A DNA stretch of 64,000 nucleotides from Sphingomonas natans (GCF_030546695.1 NZ_JAUOTP010000009.1:166634-230633); one strand, 5' to 3'. Counted from the stretch's first letter, positions 24,885 through 33,698 are shown. A program made the numbers and translations. The notes: generated by a model not told the origin, from the sequence alone.

Positions 24885-25928
24885 CTATCGTTCAATTTCA
24901 CCAAATATAGGCACATGGACCCGAGCTCTTGGAAAAGCGCTTTTGACTGTTTCTTTGATGCGACGCGTGACCTGGTTGTACGCCTTGTTTAGTAGAGTAT
25001 GCCGAGTAAACACAAGTCTATGCTCAATACGGCGAAACCTCAGTATTTGTGCAAATAGAGCTCGACCTCCTGCCGTCTCCGGACTATCGGCATCAAACTC
25101 GAGACCCATCATGGCCGCGCGGTCTACTGCTGCGAGAATCAGGAGTTTGGTTGCCTCAGGGTTCGGTTTAGACGCGTTGGTGGTAGAAGGGCGCCTGCGT
25201 GTGGAAAGCCAGTAATAATATCGGTTTCTGTCCCATACGCAGGCGATCGCGGCATCCGGCATGCCTTCGCTGCAAGGCTCGCGCATATTTATGGCAACTA
25301 TCGCGTGCGCTTGTCCACGAGCAATGCCTTCGCTTAGAAGTTGATGTGCAGCAACGAGGGGAGAGTGGCTTCGCGAGGGTAAATTGTGCCGATAGAACCG
25401 GATGAAGTGATCGGGATGTATGTCTTGTATTGTCATTTCATTCGCTGCAGCTCTGATTTGTGCTCGGTGCCGGCTTTTCATACGCGAGAGTATATCACTG
25501 TCGCCTGGCTGATTAAGATAAGTCGGCAAGAGAGTTAGGCTGAACCCTGCCGCCATGAACTCGTCCCGCACGATCGCTGCGTAGTCAGAATTGCTATCGC
25601 ACACGAAGCGCATGCTCACATCAGAGGGCAACTCGCTCACGAGATGGCGAATAGTATGGCGCTGCCTATCCGATGATAGACCGCTCCGTAGAACCGGGCC
25701 GCCGAGATGCGTCCAGAACGGAGACACGCCCAAGCGCAATCCGATTTTGTTTCTATAAATGATGTAGCGCAGCCAGCCTTCGCACGATTCAGCTGATCCG
25801 GCATTGATATCGACTGTCGAACAAACATTGCGGCAAGCCGCATCAACCCACCAGTCCTGAAGAAACACCGGTCGGTCTTGTGAGTCAGCTTCGGCGCTGC
25901 CGTGCGACCACGGAGCTGTGTCCATCAA
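24885..25928 (-). CDS. GNAT/BioF2-like acyltransferase
   Basis: A 347-residue protein resembling the GNAT_6/FemAB-like acetyltransferases. It has an early segment with LRLGVSPFWTHLGGPVLR, a central LSRMKSRHRAQIRAA, and a C-terminal acetyltransferase half with YYYWLSTRRR and LLILAAVDRAAMMGLEFDAD. Such enzymes transfer acyl or aminoacyl groups to sugars, peptides or lipids at the cell envelope. The gene is clearly richer in A+T than the photosynthesis genes beside it, which suggests transfer. The substrate cannot be told. The start at 25928 is an ATG-ATG pair. Confidence 0.7.
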   Translation of the reverse strand: MMDTAPWSHGSAEADSQDRPVFLQDWWVDAACRNVCSTVDINAGSAESCEGWLRYIIYRNKIGLRLGVSPFWTHLGGPVLRSGLSSDRQRHTIRHLVSELPSDVSMRFVCDSNSDYAAIVRDEFMAAGFSLTLLPTYLNQPGDSDILSRMKSRHRAQIRAAANEMTIQDIHPDHFIRFYRHNLPSRSHSPLVAAHQLLSEGIARGQAHAIVAINMREPCSEGMPDAAIACVWDRNRYYYWLSTRRRPSTTNASKPNPEATKLLILAAVDRAAMMGLEFDADSPETAGGRALFAQILRFRRIEHRLVFTRHTLLNKAYNQVTRRIKETVKSAFPRARVHVPIFGEIER

Positions 25929-26163
25929 CTCACCTGTTTAACGTTGGCGCACAGATTCCTCGCTAGTCCGCTCTCGTTGAGCTGGTGTCACTACCCCCGA
26001 TGGCTAGCAGAACCTTCTCTTATTGATTAGCCAATACCGCTATTAGTTCACCGCGTTCGAAGACCTCAACTTCGGCCGTCGCAACGTCAAATCCAAGCAT
26101 CGGTTTCAAGGCCATCGTGGCGCGCCGCGAGCGCCGTCTGGGGGCGCTGGCTTCGACGAGCTC

Positions 26164-26373
26164 TCATTCTGGCAAGCTGATGTCGGCCCAATGCGTAACG
26201 TTTTCGATCGGGAGGACATCGCGCGTTCCCGCCCATCCGGGTCCGTCGAGCCCATTGTCGAACCAGGCTCCTACTTCGGCGTCGCCGTTCCAAAGCAGCA
26301 TGTCGCGCCCGTCCTTTCGATCATCTGGCATAGCCGCGATCGCCTGCCAATGAATGAGCGGAAGGGTGACCAT
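26164..26373 (-). CDS. Small conserved protein with W-rich segments (DUF551-like)
   Basis: A 69-residue protein with PDDRKDGRDMLLWNG, EVGAWFDNG and ENVTHWADISLPE. This pattern (RKDGR, LLW, THW.DI.LPE) is seen in small phage- and plasmid-associated proteins of the DUF551 type. No function is known. The ribosome site is weak. Its presence among remnants is consistent with former mobile DNA. Confidence 0.6.
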   Translation of the reverse strand: MVTLPLIHWQAIAAMPDDRKDGRDMLLWNGDAEVGAWFDNGLDGPGWAGTRDVLPIENVTHWADISLPE

Positions 26374-26407
26374 CCGATCTTTCTACTATTTTTGGGAAGA
26401 GCTCGCC

Positions 26408-26599
26408 ATGACCGCGCTGACAAAGGTTCTCGCTGATCTTGCCGTCCGGCTGTTCTTGCGCCCGTCATCCCGCGCCCTGATCATCGCCGCCTGCAAAGCC
26501 GAGGTCGGGCGAGAGAACGTTAGGCTGGACCCAGCGCCGAGAGGCTTGGTAGCGTGCTTCGTGTTGCTGCCAGCGAATGCCGGTGGGCCGCGGACGTGA
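26408..26599 (+). CDS. Possible small protein of unknown function
   Basis: ATG at 26408 follows GGGAAGAG and opens a 63-codon frame beginning MTALTKVLADLAVRLFL. The product is moderately hydrophobic, with no recognised family. An antisense frame also exists across this stretch, so the call is weak. It could be a short plasmid- or phage-derived protein. Confidence 0.35.
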   Translation: MTALTKVLADLAVRLFLRPSSRALIIAACKAEVGRENVRLDPAPRGLVACFVLLPANAGGPRT

Positions 26600-26788
26600 T
26601 GGCGACGCCAGCGTCGGCAATCAGAATGAGCACCGTCGCCACCGTCTCGCTCGGGACGCGTGTACATTACTGTTTTGCGGTGCCGCCGCGATTTAGTAAG
26701 GCAAGGTCAAAATAAAACAGATGCTTAATCTGGATGAGCGCCTCTTCAGAGCAAGGACGGTCGTCAATTCGTCAAACCCGGGTCAGCC

Positions 26789-27037
26789 GTGGTCGCTCTG
26801 TTGCGCAAGCTTGTCTGCTTCGTCTCGCTCGCCGCAGGATCCCTTCCACCCGTTTGGCGGCAAGCTATCCCCGCCTCTATCTGTTCGGCGACAGCCTCGT
26901 TGATGTTGGCAATGCCTTTTCCGGCTCCAAGGGCATCCAGGCGAACCCGACTAACAGCTATTCTGATCTTTGCTTCAACAACGGGCTGATTTTTCGCGGA
27001 CAATCTCGCCAACGCCATGGCGCGCCAGCAAATATGA
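26789..27037 (+). pseudogene. Frameshifted, truncated GDSL/SGNH hydrolase remnant
   Basis: Three pieces of a sphingomonad-type GDSL esterase N-terminus are recognisable in two frames. A signal-peptide-like start from GTG at 26789 (LLRKLVCFVSLAAGSLP) comes first. LYLFGDSLVDVGNAF, the block I GDS nucleophile motif, follows in the next frame. FADNLANAMAR at about 27000-27025 is back in the first frame. TGA ends the reading at 27037. At least two frameshifts and loss of the rest of the enzyme make it a dead gene. It shows that the region has decayed. Confidence 0.7.
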
Positions 27038-27092
27038 GGTGGAACTGATTCTGATCCTCCTGGCCCCTCCCGGAGGGGGCGTCCGTGGCGAT

Positions 27093-27899
27093 TCAGCGCT
27101 CGACGATGCGGGTGTACAGATGCCAGGTCGCATAACCCAGCACGGGCAGGACGATCGCAAGCCCGATGAAGACCGGGATCGACCCCAGCAGAAGCAGCGC
27201 CGCCACCGTTGCGCCCCAGCGCGCCGTTGCGCCCGGGTTCATCGCCGCCGCCCGCAGCGAGGTACGCACGGCGAGGTCCACGCTCACGGGCCTGTCGACC
27301 AGCATCGGCGCGGACACGAGTGTCAGGACCAAAGTCGCTGCTGCGATCAGCGCGCCTGCGGCATTGCCAAAGATGATCAGCATCCAGCCGTCCGCCGTCG
27401 TAAAAAGCAAGCTGACAAACCCTGCCGCCCCGACGGGCTCGAGCTGGCCGAGCGTCGCCGCATACAGAGCCCAGGCGACCGCCAGCCAGATCGCGAAGAG
27501 GCCGACCATCATTGCAGCCAGCCCCACAATTCCGTTCCGTCGATCAGATAGGAGCGGATCGAGGAAGTGCGACCAGCCCGCCGGTTCATTTTGTTCGCGG
27601 CGCCGCGCAAGTTCGTAAAATCCCGACGCAACGATCGGTCCGAGAATCGACAGGCCCGCGGCCAGGGGGAAAAAAAACGGCAGCAGCGAACTTTTCAGTG
27701 CGATCACCGCGGTGATCAGCCCGATCGCCGGATACAGCAAGGCCACGAACAGGACATCGCCGCGTTTAGCAACGAAATCCTGCCAGCCGCTTTGCAACGC
27801 CCAATGCAAATCGTCAGGGCCGATCCGGCGAACGGCAGGTTGTGCAGATGGTGACGAGACGGACCCGGTGGGATTCAGTGCGGCAGGCATGGCAGGCAC
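27093..27899 (-). CDS. DUF2189 family integral membrane protein
   Basis: A 268-residue protein with about six hydrophobic segments, starting with a short soluble region (VRRIGPDDLHWALQSGWQDF). The family features LYPAIGLITAV, GPIVASGFYELARRRE and TARWGATVAALLLLGSIP are present. DUF2189 proteins are uncharacterised inner-membrane proteins, sometimes annotated as cytochrome c oxidase subunit I-like. It looks intact and has GC content like the core chromosome, so it may be a native gene between decayed pieces. Confidence 0.85.
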   Translation of the reverse strand: MPAMPAALNPTGSVSSPSAQPAVRRIGPDDLHWALQSGWQDFVAKRGDVLFVALLYPAIGLITAVIALKSSLLPFFFPLAAGLSILGPIVASGFYELARRREQNEPAGWSHFLDPLLSDRRNGIVGLAAMMVGLFAIWLAVAWALYAATLGQLEPVGAAGFVSLLFTTADGWMLIIFGNAAGALIAAATLVLTLVSAPMLVDRPVSVDLAVRTSLRAAAMNPGATARWGATVAALLLLGSIPVFIGLAIVLPVLGYATWHLYTRIVER

Positions 27900-28252
27900 T
27901 CGCGCTGTGCAAGCGGGAGCATTGCGCTCTCGGTCGCCATCACGCTCGCGTCACAACCGGTGGCGATACTTCTCTATACGCTCTCAAAGAGACCTTGACG
28001 AATCTTGCGCTTCCTCAAGCCATCCGACGCTGCGCGCCTCCATAGCCACCGACCACCTCGATCCATTTTCGTTGAACGAGGCCGACACCCGTCGCCTCCC
28101 CGGCTTTATTTTCCGGGCACCACCACTTTGACGATTTCGCCACCGCCGAAGCGCATCGCGGCGGGATGCCCCAGAGCGTTTGCGCTCCGACCGTCGCGGC
28201 GTTGGCACTTTGACGTGCGCCGGTAAGCGAGCTTGCCCTCCCGGGCCAGCGC
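27900..28252. other. Stretch without a convincing gene
   Basis: No supported gene. A minus-strand frame across 28106-28324 ends in HPAAMRFGGGEIVKVVVPGK, which could be the C-terminal tail of a lost gene, but it has no start with support and no recognised family. Confidence 0.4.
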
Positions 28253-28468
28253 TTGCAGGGCGGCGTGCTGGCGGCCGCCGGCCTCGACGGAGAACGTGCG
28301 GCGCAGCTTGCGACTGGCGGTCACGATCAGATTCTGGAGCAGTCCGCGACAGGCGTCGCCGCCATCTCGAACGCCTATCAGCTTCTCTGGCCGATCACCG
28401 GCGCAAGCGCGGCAACGGCGCTCTTCTTTGGTATCGCTCTGCTGGCCTCAGGCCAAAGCAGAACCTAA
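28253..28468 (+). CDS. Possible remnant with one membrane helix
   Basis: A 71-codon frame with a Gln/Ala-rich start and one C-terminal hydrophobic segment (QLLWPITGASAATALFFG). It resembles the tail of a multi-pass transporter rather than a complete protein. There is no clear ribosome site. I treat it as a likely fragment of an efflux-type membrane protein, with low confidence. Confidence 0.3.
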   Translation: MQGGVLAAAGLDGERAAQLATGGHDQILEQSATGVAAISNAYQLLWPITGASAATALFFGIALLASGQSRT

Positions 28469-28822
28469 GCGGGATGATCGCGGGACGCGCTGAGCACAAA
28501 GCAGCGACGGCCCTCTTCGCCAGAGGCTCCTCTATAGCCGCAACGACGGTAAAGCTCGACCTTTCCCGCCTACCAAATGTCTGTCTGACTGCGGCTTGGT
28601 GGCACGCCGCTTGCGGAAGCCTGGCAGCGTAGCCGTATCGCGTAGCCATCTGCCATCGCATTGGAGCGATTGGCGTACTTCGCTCGCAAACGACGGCATT
28701 CGTGGCACGCCATTTTTGCCCGACGCACAAGGGGAACGCCATGCCACGATGTGCGGTTCGTTGTAAGCCGACAGGTCGATGCCCAGGCATTCAATGCGTA
28801 CCATTGATTCGGGAATGTGCCG

Positions 28823-29068
28823 ATGACAATCCAGGTGAACATCACGCCGAATGGCCGCATGAGCCTGCCGGTCGAGATCCGAAAAAGGCTGGGTCTCAGC
28901 GAGGGCGGACAGATCTTTCTGGAAGAGATCGAGGATGGCGTCGTGCGGCGGACCGCCGCGCAGGCCGTTGCCCGCGCGCAGGCTATCGCAAGACAGTTCA
29001 CCGGCGATCGGCCGAGTGCCTCGGTCGATGCTTTTCTGGCGTCACGACGGGCGGAAAGCGGCGAGTGA
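28823..29068 (+). CDS. vapB: AbrB/MazE-type antitoxin of a VapBC-like pair
   Basis: An 81-residue protein with an N-terminal swapped-hairpin DNA-binding domain (IQVNITPNGRMSLPVEIRKR, LGLSEGGQIFLEE) and a C-terminal toxin-binding tail. It would bind and neutralise the PIN-domain toxin encoded next and autoregulate the pair. GTG at 28817 is an alternative start two codons upstream. Its TGA overlaps the toxin GTG (GTGA). Confidence 0.85.
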   Translation: MTIQVNITPNGRMSLPVEIRKRLGLSEGGQIFLEEIEDGVVRRTAAQAVARAQAIARQFTGDRPSASVDAFLASRRAESGE

Positions 29069-29453
29069 GCGAGTTCATCCTCGATGCGTCCGGATTGATC
29101 GCCATGGTCAAAGGGGAAACGGGTGGCGTCAAGGTGGCTGATGCGATCGCCTCGGCCCGGATCAGTACGGTCAATTATGCGGAGGTCGTCAGCCATTTGT
29201 TCACGCCGGCACGGGCCTCCGTGACGTGGATGCGATGCTGGACCCGCTCCCCATTGAGCTGGTGCCGCTGGACAAGTCTGTGGCGAAGCTTGCCGGTCGA
29301 CTCGGCGCGCTGACGTCCAGCGCGGGTCTATCGCTGGGTGATCGCAGCTGTCTCGCGCTGGCTTTGCGAGACGACCTTCCCGCGTGGACCGCTGACAAGA
29401 CCTGGCGCACGATCGCCGACGCCGTGAAAGTGAAGGTCGTGGTCATCCGCTGA
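29065..29453 (+). pseudogene. vapC: Frameshifted VapC-type PIN-domain toxin
   Basis: GTG at 29065 starts a PIN domain (EFILDASGLIAMVKGE, STVNYAEVVSH). After the His at about 29200 the frame becomes nonsense, while the next frame continues the family sequence: VHAGTGLRDVDAML, LSLGDRSCLALAL, LPAWTADKTW and VKVVVIR, to a stop at 29453. The acidic PIN residues are split between the two frames. A single-base loss in the run ATTTG near 29202 explains it. Unless this is programmed slippage, the toxin is inactive while the antitoxin is intact. Confidence 0.8.
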
Positions 29454-29766
29454 CCACGGGCTACGTATTGCCCGCTCAGCGGGTAAGCTTGATACGTTCT
29501 AGACTGTAACCGGACGGCCGTCCTACTCCGGCCGGATAGGTCAATTCGCATTTGCAACCCGTCAGCATCACCTGCTGATGCCGGCGCACGCCGACGCTCC
29601 TGCACCTGACCAGCCCCGCTTAACGAATCCAATAGCCTTGGCCCCAATCAACAAATGGGTCGGATTGGCGTGACTTTGTTTTCGACCCTGCCGCGATGTG
29701 CGGTGACAGCGCCATTGAGTGTCCGGGCGGCGCGATCGGGCAGTCGCCTTAAGTCGGAGCCAGCCC
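29454..29766. other. Palindrome-rich intergenic region at the edge of the conjugation module
   Basis: A 313-base gap with no gene. It holds a CCCGCT-C-AGCGGG inverted repeat (29471-29483), the perfect palindrome GGACGGCCGTCC (29512-29523), and TCCGGCCGGA (29527-29536). These sit upstream of the small HTH gene that opens the conjugation module, so they could be operators. Nothing else is recognised. Confidence 0.5.
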
Positions 29767-30000
29767 ATGAACGAGAGCGACGACACTGCGACTCGTGCTC
29801 GAAAAGCGCGTCAGAGCTCGCCCTTCCTAACAGCCAAGCAGACCGCCTTTTACCTCGGCCTTTCGGGCAGCACTTTGAAGGGAATGCGCAGCGAGGGGCG
29901 CGGACCGGTTTGCCGCATGCACGGCCACGCTTATTATTACCATATTGACGAAATCGATGCGTGGTCGAACGCTCGCAAAAAGGGCGACAAGGATGCGTGA
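29767..30000 (+). CDS. Small helix-turn-helix DNA-binding protein (excisionase/AlpA-like)
   Basis: A 77-residue protein with a MerR/AlpA-like winged HTH: FLTAKQTAFYLGLSGSTLKG, then RSEGRGPVCRMHGHAYYYHI and a C-terminal DEIDAW helix. Such proteins serve as excisionases or as local regulators of integrative elements. ATG at 29767 is chosen, downstream of the palindromes. The gene overlaps the TraF-like peptidase gene by 8 bases, so it belongs to the conjugation operon. Confidence 0.8.
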   Translation: MNESDDTATRARKARQSSPFLTAKQTAFYLGLSGSTLKGMRSEGRGPVCRMHGHAYYYHIDEIDAWSNARKKGDKDA

Positions 30001-30565
30001 GCGTCGCGATCTTGGCTTGTTTGGCTCGGGCAATGCGGTGCGAGGCGCGCCATCCGGTGACCGTCGAGTTGCGCTGCACGCAGCGCTCATTAGCACCGGA
30101 TGCGCGATCGTGCTCATCACGATTGTGCTGCCGCCGTTGCCCCGGCTGATCTGGAACGCCAGTTCCAGCGCGCCGACCGGCCTGTATCAAATCAACCCAA
30201 CTGCCCCCATCGCGACCGGCGACATCGTGGTCGCGCATATGCCTGCCGACGTACGCGCGCTGGCGGCCGGCCGTCATTACATCCCCGCAGGAGTACCGTT
30301 GGTAAAGCGTGTGGCCGCATCGAACGGGGATCGGGTCTGCGCTCTAGGAAGCAGCATCACGATTAACGGCCGTCGCGCTGTCAGTCGCCGGACACGCGAT
30401 GCGTCGGCGCGCGCGCTTCCCCAGTGGCGGGGATGCGTGTCGCTGGGTCATGACGCACTGTTGCTGCTGATGACGGATGTACCCGATTCGTTCGATGGCC
30501 GCTATTTCGGGCCGACGCAGCGCCGGGATGTGCTGGGCAGGGCGACCGCGCTGTGGTTGCGCTGA
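29993..30565 (+). CDS. traF: TraF-like S26 signal peptidase (conjugative transfer)
   Basis: A 190-residue membrane-anchored protease with one helix (about residues 33-56), the catalytic Ser in SSSAPTGLYQ and the general-base Lys in GVPLVKRVAA. In IncP and Tn4371-type systems TraF matures and cyclises the TrbC pilin. ATG at 29993 overlaps the HTH gene; the stop overlaps the next gene by 13 bases. Its substrate TrbC is encoded 10 kb downstream. Confidence 0.9.
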   Translation: MRERRDLGLFGSGNAVRGAPSGDRRVALHAALISTGCAIVLITIVLPPLPRLIWNASSSAPTGLYQINPTAPIATGDIVVAHMPADVRALAAGRHYIPAGVPLVKRVAASNGDRVCALGSSITINGRRAVSRRTRDASARALPQWRGCVSLGHDALLLLMTDVPDSFDGRYFGPTQRRDVLGRATALWLR

Positions 30566-31155
30566 GGGGCGCGTCGCTTGCGCTCATGCTGGCGACCAGC
30601 CCGCCGGTCCGGGCCCAGTCAATTGCAGATTGGACGCCGCATATCGTCGAGGCATCTCGTCGGTTCGGCGTGCCGGTGTCGTGGATCGAGCGCGTCATGC
30701 AGGCCGAGACCGGTGGCCGCAGGACGCTGAATGGGCGCCCGATCGTCAGCTGGACAGGCGCGATGGGACTGATGCAGCTCATGCCGGGCACTTGGGAGAC
30801 GATCCGCGCAACACTGAACCTCGGACGCGATCCGTTTGATCCACGCGACAATATCTTTGCTGGTACCTTCTATCTGCGCAAGATGTACGAGCGGTTTGGA
30901 CACCCAGGTCTGTTCGCTGCCTATAATGCCGGGCCGGCGCGCTACGTGGCGTTCCTCAGCGGACGGCGCGGTCTTCCGGCGGAGACGAGGACCTATCTCG
31001 CTAAGGTCGCGGGCGGGCCTCTGTCTGCCCCAGCACTGCTATCGGCGCAGTCTCCAGTGACGACCTTCGCAACAGCGACGGCGGTGGCCGCACCTCTACC
31101 GTCGCCTGTGGAGCCCGCGTCCGGTTCCAACCTTTTCGCTATCCGCGTGCCGTAA
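30553..31155 (+). CDS. VirB1-like lytic transglycosylase
   Basis: A 200-residue exported SLT-domain muramidase: signal peptide to about residue 22 (VRAQ), catalytic Glu in RVMQAETGGRRT, then GAMGLMQLMPGTWE and FAAYNAGPARY. It opens peptidoglycan for assembly of the type IV secretion channel. The C-terminal 45 residues are a Pro/Ala-rich tail. It starts with GTG at 30553 inside the end of traF, indicating coupled translation. Confidence 0.92.
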   Translation: MVALRGASLALMLATSPPVRAQSIADWTPHIVEASRRFGVPVSWIERVMQAETGGRRTLNGRPIVSWTGAMGLMQLMPGTWETIRATLNLGRDPFDPRDNIFAGTFYLRKMYERFGHPGLFAAYNAGPARYVAFLSGRRGLPAETRTYLAKVAGGPLSAPALLSAQSPVTTFATATAVAAPLPSPVEPASGSNLFAIRVP

Positions 31156-31177
31156 TGGAGCGCGTTACCGCGCTTCA

Positions 31178-31197
31178 ACCCCTCCAATCAGAGGGGT
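31178..31197 (+). terminator. Hairpin after the transglycosylase gene
   Basis: ACCCCTC pairs perfectly with GAGGGGT around the loop CAATCA, 22 bases after the stop. No T-tract follows. It may be a terminator, or a hairpin associated with a transfer origin, since a relaxase gene lies downstream. Confidence 0.35.
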
Positions 31198-31724
31198 GTC
31201 GCTGTGCGCGGTGAGAGGTGGTCTCGGGTCGGGCCGCGCCACGCTGTCGAGCCCGGCCAGACCCGATGGTTCAGCCGACTTTGCGTGCGTTCGAAACATG
31301 ATCCTCACTGGAGCGGTCACCGCTAAGCCAGCGCATACATTACTATCCTGTCGCGGCCCCGATCACTGAGCCGCCACTTGGGCACAGATTGAGCGGGCAC
31401 TTAAATCGGGCTTGGCTCAGTCGTTATCGAAAGTGTCGGCAGGCTTCCCCGCTATCCGACATTAGCGAGGAGCACGGCGGATCCGACAGGCTTGGCCGTG
31501 CTCCGAGTCGCCGCTCCGCAGCGGTTGGGCGCCTGATCTAAGCCTGGCGCCCGCCAACATATGATCCGGTATCCCGCGATTGTCGTCCGGCCAGGTCCTT
31601 GGCCTTCCACGGCGCCAGTGTCGGTTTGCTTTGAAATGCTGGGTTTTCGACGCTTTGGGTAGCACCGATTTCCATCATAGCCCGTGTGAGCGATGCTGTG
31701 TCGAAGCGCTGACGGAAGGCGTCG
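31198..31724. other. Intergenic region before the relaxase gene
   Basis: About 530 bases without a convincing gene; the long minus-strand frame here runs into the relaxase gene as a shadow. Transfer origins of this type of element usually lie close to the relaxase gene, so an oriT may be present here, but I cannot point to a nick-site motif. Confidence 0.4.
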
Positions 31725-33698
31725 ATGGCTGACGATACCGAGTTCGAACCTGCTATGGGTCGCATGCGCAACCAGCGCGCGCGTACCTATCTTGGACGCG
31801 CGATCGCCGCTGCCAATCTGGCCGGCGGCAGGATCGGCAAAACTAGCCCCCGGCAACGTTGCCTGGGCGCGCGCATCGGGCGCGGAGCAGGGGTCGGGCG
31901 CGTCCTTGCCCAGCGTGGCGCGCGCGCGAGCTTCCGGTCACGTCGCGTCATCGTCAAGGCGAGCATCGTCAGACTGGCCGGTAAGGGGGCGGCAAGGGCG
32001 AGTGCGCATCTGTCCTATCTGCTACGCGATGGCACGACGCGGGCCGGCGACCCCGGCTCGCTCTATGGGCGGGACTCCGATCTCGTCGATGGCGCGGCAT
32101 TCCGCGGGCGCGGCGCTACCGACCGCTACCAATTTCGTTTCGTTGTGTCGGCCGAGGATGGCGCGGAATATGAAGATCTGAAACCGCTGACGCGGCGACT
32201 GATGGCGCGTGTCCAAGAAGATCTCGGCGTCAAACTTGACTGGGTTGCGGTTGACCACTTCGATACGGGTCATCCGCACACGCATGTCGTCGTGCGCGGC
32301 AAAGATCAGTTAGGCGGCGATGTGGTGATCGCGTCGGAATATTTGACGACGGGCATTCGCGAGCGCGCATCGGAGCTTATCGATCTCGATCTTGGACCGC
32401 GTTCCGCGCGCGACGTGCAAGCAGGGCTTCGCGCTGAGGTCCAGCAGGAGCGATTGACCTCGCTCGATCGATCGCTGGCGCGCGATATGGACGCGGATCG
32501 GACAGTTTGTCTCGCCTATGGCAGCCCTTTCGATCGCGCGCTTCGCGCCGGCCGGCTTGCCAAGCTCGGCACATTAGGTCTGGCAGAACCGATCGGCGAC
32601 GCACGCTGGCGCTTGGCGGCCGACTTCGATGCGACGCTGCGTGAGATCGGCGAGCGCGGTGATATCATCCGCACGATGCAGCGTGCCTTTGCCAGTCGTG
32701 GACTTGCTCGAGCGCCTGTTGATCAGGTGATCTACGATCCCAAAGCTGCGCAAGCGCGCCAGCTCGTAGGTCGCGTCGTCGAGCGCGGGCTCGCCGACGA
32801 ACATGCAGCCCGCCATTATCTCATCATCGATGGTCTTGATGGCCGTACGCATTTTGTCGGCATTGGCAGGGGAGCCGATCTTGAGCACCTATGCGAGGGC
32901 GCGGTAGTAAAGATCGAGCCGCTCCGAGCCGAAACACGAGACGCCGATCGCATCATCGTCGCGGTCGCTGCCGCTAATGGCAATCGCTACGACGTGGAAG
33001 CGCATCTTCGCCATGATCCCAGCGCTACCGCGGCGTTCGCCGGGTCTCACCTCCGGCACCTCGAAGCCATGCGCCGTCTAAGTGGGAGCGCGACCCGCGA
33101 GCCATCAGGCCAATGGATCATTGCCACTGATCATCTTGCGCGCGCGGAAGCGCACGCAGCGAGGGTGCTGCGCGACCGGCCGATCTCCGTTGAAATCTTG
33201 TCGGTGAGGCCGCTGGCGCACCTGATTGATGCGGACGCTGCGACATGGCTCGATCGCGATCTCATCGGGGCCCAACCGCTTATGGCCCGAAACGCTGGCT
33301 TCGGAGCCGAAATGCGAGATGCGCAGGATCGGCGGAGGCAATGGCTCATCGCCCAGGATTTGGCGGTAGAGGACAATGCAGGAACACGTTACGCTGCGGG
33401 AATGCTTGGCATTCTTCAAAGGCGCGAACTGTTACGCGTCGCCGGGCGACTGTCGGAAGAGACGGGACTGTCTTTTGTCGAGACGCGGCCCGGCGCCCGG
33501 ATTGATGGTGTCTTCCGCCAGCGGATTGAGGCGATCAGCTGTCGGTTCGCGCTGATTGAAAACTCGCGCGAGTTTACTTTGGTACCGTGGCAACCGCCGC
33601 TTGAGCGGCAGCTAGGAAAGCCCGTCTTAGGAATCATGCGAAGCGACAGCGTCAGCTGGTCGATCGGACGAGGGCGGGGCGGGCCGACCATCTCTTGA
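31725..33698 (+). CDS. VirD2/TraI-type relaxase with DUF3363 domain
   Basis: A 657-residue relaxase. The N-terminal 95 residues are basic. The catalytic core shows the metal-binding three-His motif in VDHFDTGHPHTHVVVRG (about residues 177-193). The C-terminal two-thirds is the DUF3363 domain found in relaxases of Tn4371-like elements and sphingomonad plasmids. It would nick oriT and lead the strand through the Trb channel with TraG. The active-site Tyr is probably in SAHLSYLLRDG. The gene appears full length. Confidence 0.92.
   Translation: MADDTEFEPAMGRMRNQRARTYLGRAIAAANLAGGRIGKTSPRQRCLGARIGRGAGVGRVLAQRGARASFRSRRVIVKASIVRLAGKGAARASAHLSYLLRDGTTRAGDPGSLYGRDSDLVDGAAFRGRGATDRYQFRFVVSAEDGAEYEDLKPLTRRLMARVQEDLGVKLDWVAVDHFDTGHPHTHVVVRGKDQLGGDVVIASEYLTTGIRERASELIDLDLGPRSARDVQAGLRAEVQQERLTSLDRSLARDMDADRTVCLAYGSPFDRALRAGRLAKLGTLGLAEPIGDARWRLAADFDATLREIGERGDIIRTMQRAFASRGLARAPVDQVIYDPKAAQARQLVGRVVERGLADEHAARHYLIIDGLDGRTHFVGIGRGADLEHLCEGAVVKIEPLRAETRDADRIIVAVAAANGNRYDVEAHLRHDPSATAAFAGSHLRHLEAMRRLSGSATREPSGQWIIATDHLARAEAHAARVLRDRPISVEILSVRPLAHLIDADAATWLDRDLIGAQPLMARNAGFGAEMRDAQDRRRQWLIAQDLAVEDNAGTRYAAGMLGILQRRELLRVAGRLSEETGLSFVETRPGARIDGVFRQRIEAISCRFALIENSREFTLVPWQPPLERQLGKPVLGIMRSDSVSWSIGRGRGGPTIS

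Noticed and set aside
26020..26115. A 31-codon minus-strand ORF beginning MALKPMLGFDV
   Set aside because: The peptide looks protein-like, but there is no ribosome site, no recognised family, and it is too short to support.
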